Of a stretch of DNA of 14,301 bases, positions 13,986 to 14,301 are shown in pieces. Made by a program: the position numbers and the translations under genes. Position 1 is the stretch's first letter. Each line of letters begins with the position of its first letter. Source of the DNA: UBA9732 sp963606545 (GTDB lineage Bacteria; Spirochaetota; Spirochaetia; Sphaerochaetales; Sphaerochaetaceae). The DNA lies in assembly GCA_963606545.1 (NCBI GenBank), contig CAVCYP010000043.1, forward strand, positions 1 to 14,301, given 5' to 3'. The notes beneath the pieces are model-generated. The model made no database searches and had not been told where the DNA came from. It saw only the letters and a program-made list of their open reading frames with translations.

Positions 13986-14025
13986 TTATTCCTTTTTGAG
14001 CTAAAAACGGCTCAAAAGGGAATAA
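13986..14025. repeat. 16-bp-stem inverted repeat downstream of nifJ
   Basis: TTATTCCTTTTTGAGC (13986-14001) and GCTCAAAAGGGAATAA (14010-14025) pair with one G-T wobble around an 8-nt loop. It follows directly after the nifJ terminator on the minus strand and is a second, larger hairpin. It could be a back-up terminator (minus-strand T runs lie further along) or an mRNA 3'-end stabiliser. Confidence 0.6.
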
Positions 14026-14048
14026 AAAAGGGACCCACGTGGGGTCCC
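14024..14048 (-). terminator. Rho-independent terminator of nifJ
   Basis: Read on the minus strand, GGGACCC (14048-14042) pairs with GGGTCCC (14036-14030) around a 5-nt loop, followed by six T (14029-14024). It lies 14 nt past the nifJ stop codon. The stem is pure 7 bp and GC-rich. Confidence 0.85.
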
Positions 14049-14062
14049 CAAGACTAACAAGA

Positions 14063-14301
14063 TTAGTCGTTATACATAGCAATGAGCTTGAGAAGGTGCT
14101 CGTAGCGGCTCTTTGCTTCTTCCTCGTTTGCAACAAACAAGGTTGCTGCGCGCTCTGGGAATTCACGGGTGAGTCTGCTGTAACGAGCTTCGTTCATCAA
14201 GAACTCCTGATATCCGCCAGCTGGAGCCTTTGAATCAAGAGTGAACTTCTTCTCTGCTGCTGGGTTGTATCTGAAGAGGTTCCAGTAACCACACTCAACA
14301 G
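14063..14301 (-). CDS. nifJ: Pyruvate:ferredoxin oxidoreductase, C-terminal end (partial)
   Basis: Only the last 78 residues are in the window; the gene enters from the right edge and ends at TAA 14063-14065. The visible sequence contains VECGYWNLFRYNP, then FTLDSKAP, QEFLMNEARYSRLTREFPE, and ends AMYND. The GYW-x-L-x-RYNP block and the LDSK-x-P and FL-x-x-E-x-RY blocks are the C-terminal signature of single-chain pyruvate:ferredoxin (flavodoxin) oxidoreductases. The enzyme oxidises pyruvate to acetyl-CoA and CO2 in the cytoplasm, using thiamine diphosphate and iron-sulfur clusters, and passes electrons to ferredoxin; its presence points to an anaerobic lifestyle. The cofactor-binding domains lie outside the window and cannot be checked. 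Confidence 0.88.
   Translation of the reverse strand, partial: VECGYWNLFRYNPAAEKKFTLDSKAPAGGYQEFLMNEARYSRLTREFPERAATLFVANEEEAKSRYEHLLKLIAMYND

Noticed and set aside
1..14301. CRISPR arrays, insertion sequences, tRNA or rRNA genes, phage or defence genes
   Set aside because: None was seen: no regularly spaced repeats, no transposase or integrase motifs, and no cloverleaf-like region in the gaps, all of which are shorter than 200 bases.

Overview
The window looks like chromosomal DNA of an anaerobic, host-associated spirochaete, most likely a Treponema of the gut or rumen type. This is inferred from the mix of genes: many lipid-anchored exported proteins with relaxed lipoboxes (LPSC, LAGC, SSC, VGC), DUF1566 and InlB-type repeat lipoproteins, small outer-membrane barrels, the end of a pyruvate:ferredoxin oxidoreductase, and a sodium-pump decarboxylase beta subunit. 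Base composition is moderately AT-rich by eye. I could not run any database search, so names rest on recognised motifs. No rRNA, tRNA, CRISPR array, transposase, phage gene or origin was seen.

Layout. Bases 1-987 (+) are the C-terminal part of an envelope protein with Pro/Glu/Val-rich linkers and an eight-strand barrel, closed by a terminator. Bases 1057-4701 (-) hold three genes read as one likely operon: a MATE exporter, a small barrel protein and a lipid-anchored S41 protease whose start overlaps the barrel gene's stop. The MATE promoter carries a perfect 15-bp palindrome. Bases 4786-6900 (+) hold two paralogous DUF1566 lipoproteins, the first with three InlB-like repeats; a promoter with a T8 tract in its spacer may serve the second. 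A strong terminator follows. A lipid-anchored alpha/beta hydrolase (+, 7072-7965) overlaps tail-to-tail with an MFS transporter (-, 7939-9144). A YjjG-type nucleotidase (+, 9206-9892) ends in a hairpin that overlaps the stop of a lipid kinase gene (-).

The lipid kinase and a PlsC acyltransferase overlap by 4 bp (9926-11595, -). Both families can produce phosphatidic acid, from diacylglycerol and from lysophosphatidic acid. plsC appears to have a leaderless promoter. Divergent from it is a sodium-pump decarboxylase beta subunit, followed by a 52-residue membrane protein in the gamma-subunit position. No alpha or biotin-carrier subunit is visible. A PF06541 (CmpB-like) membrane protein (-) and the last 78 residues of NifJ (-) finish the window; between them lie two consecutive hairpins.

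The items I would look at first are the beta/gamma pump pair without a catalytic subunit, the T8 tract in a lipoprotein promoter, the S41 protease that lacks the usual Lys and is coupled to a barrel gene, the palindrome on the MATE promoter, and the leaderless plsC start. None of these amounts to a clearly new defence, mobile or biosynthetic system.
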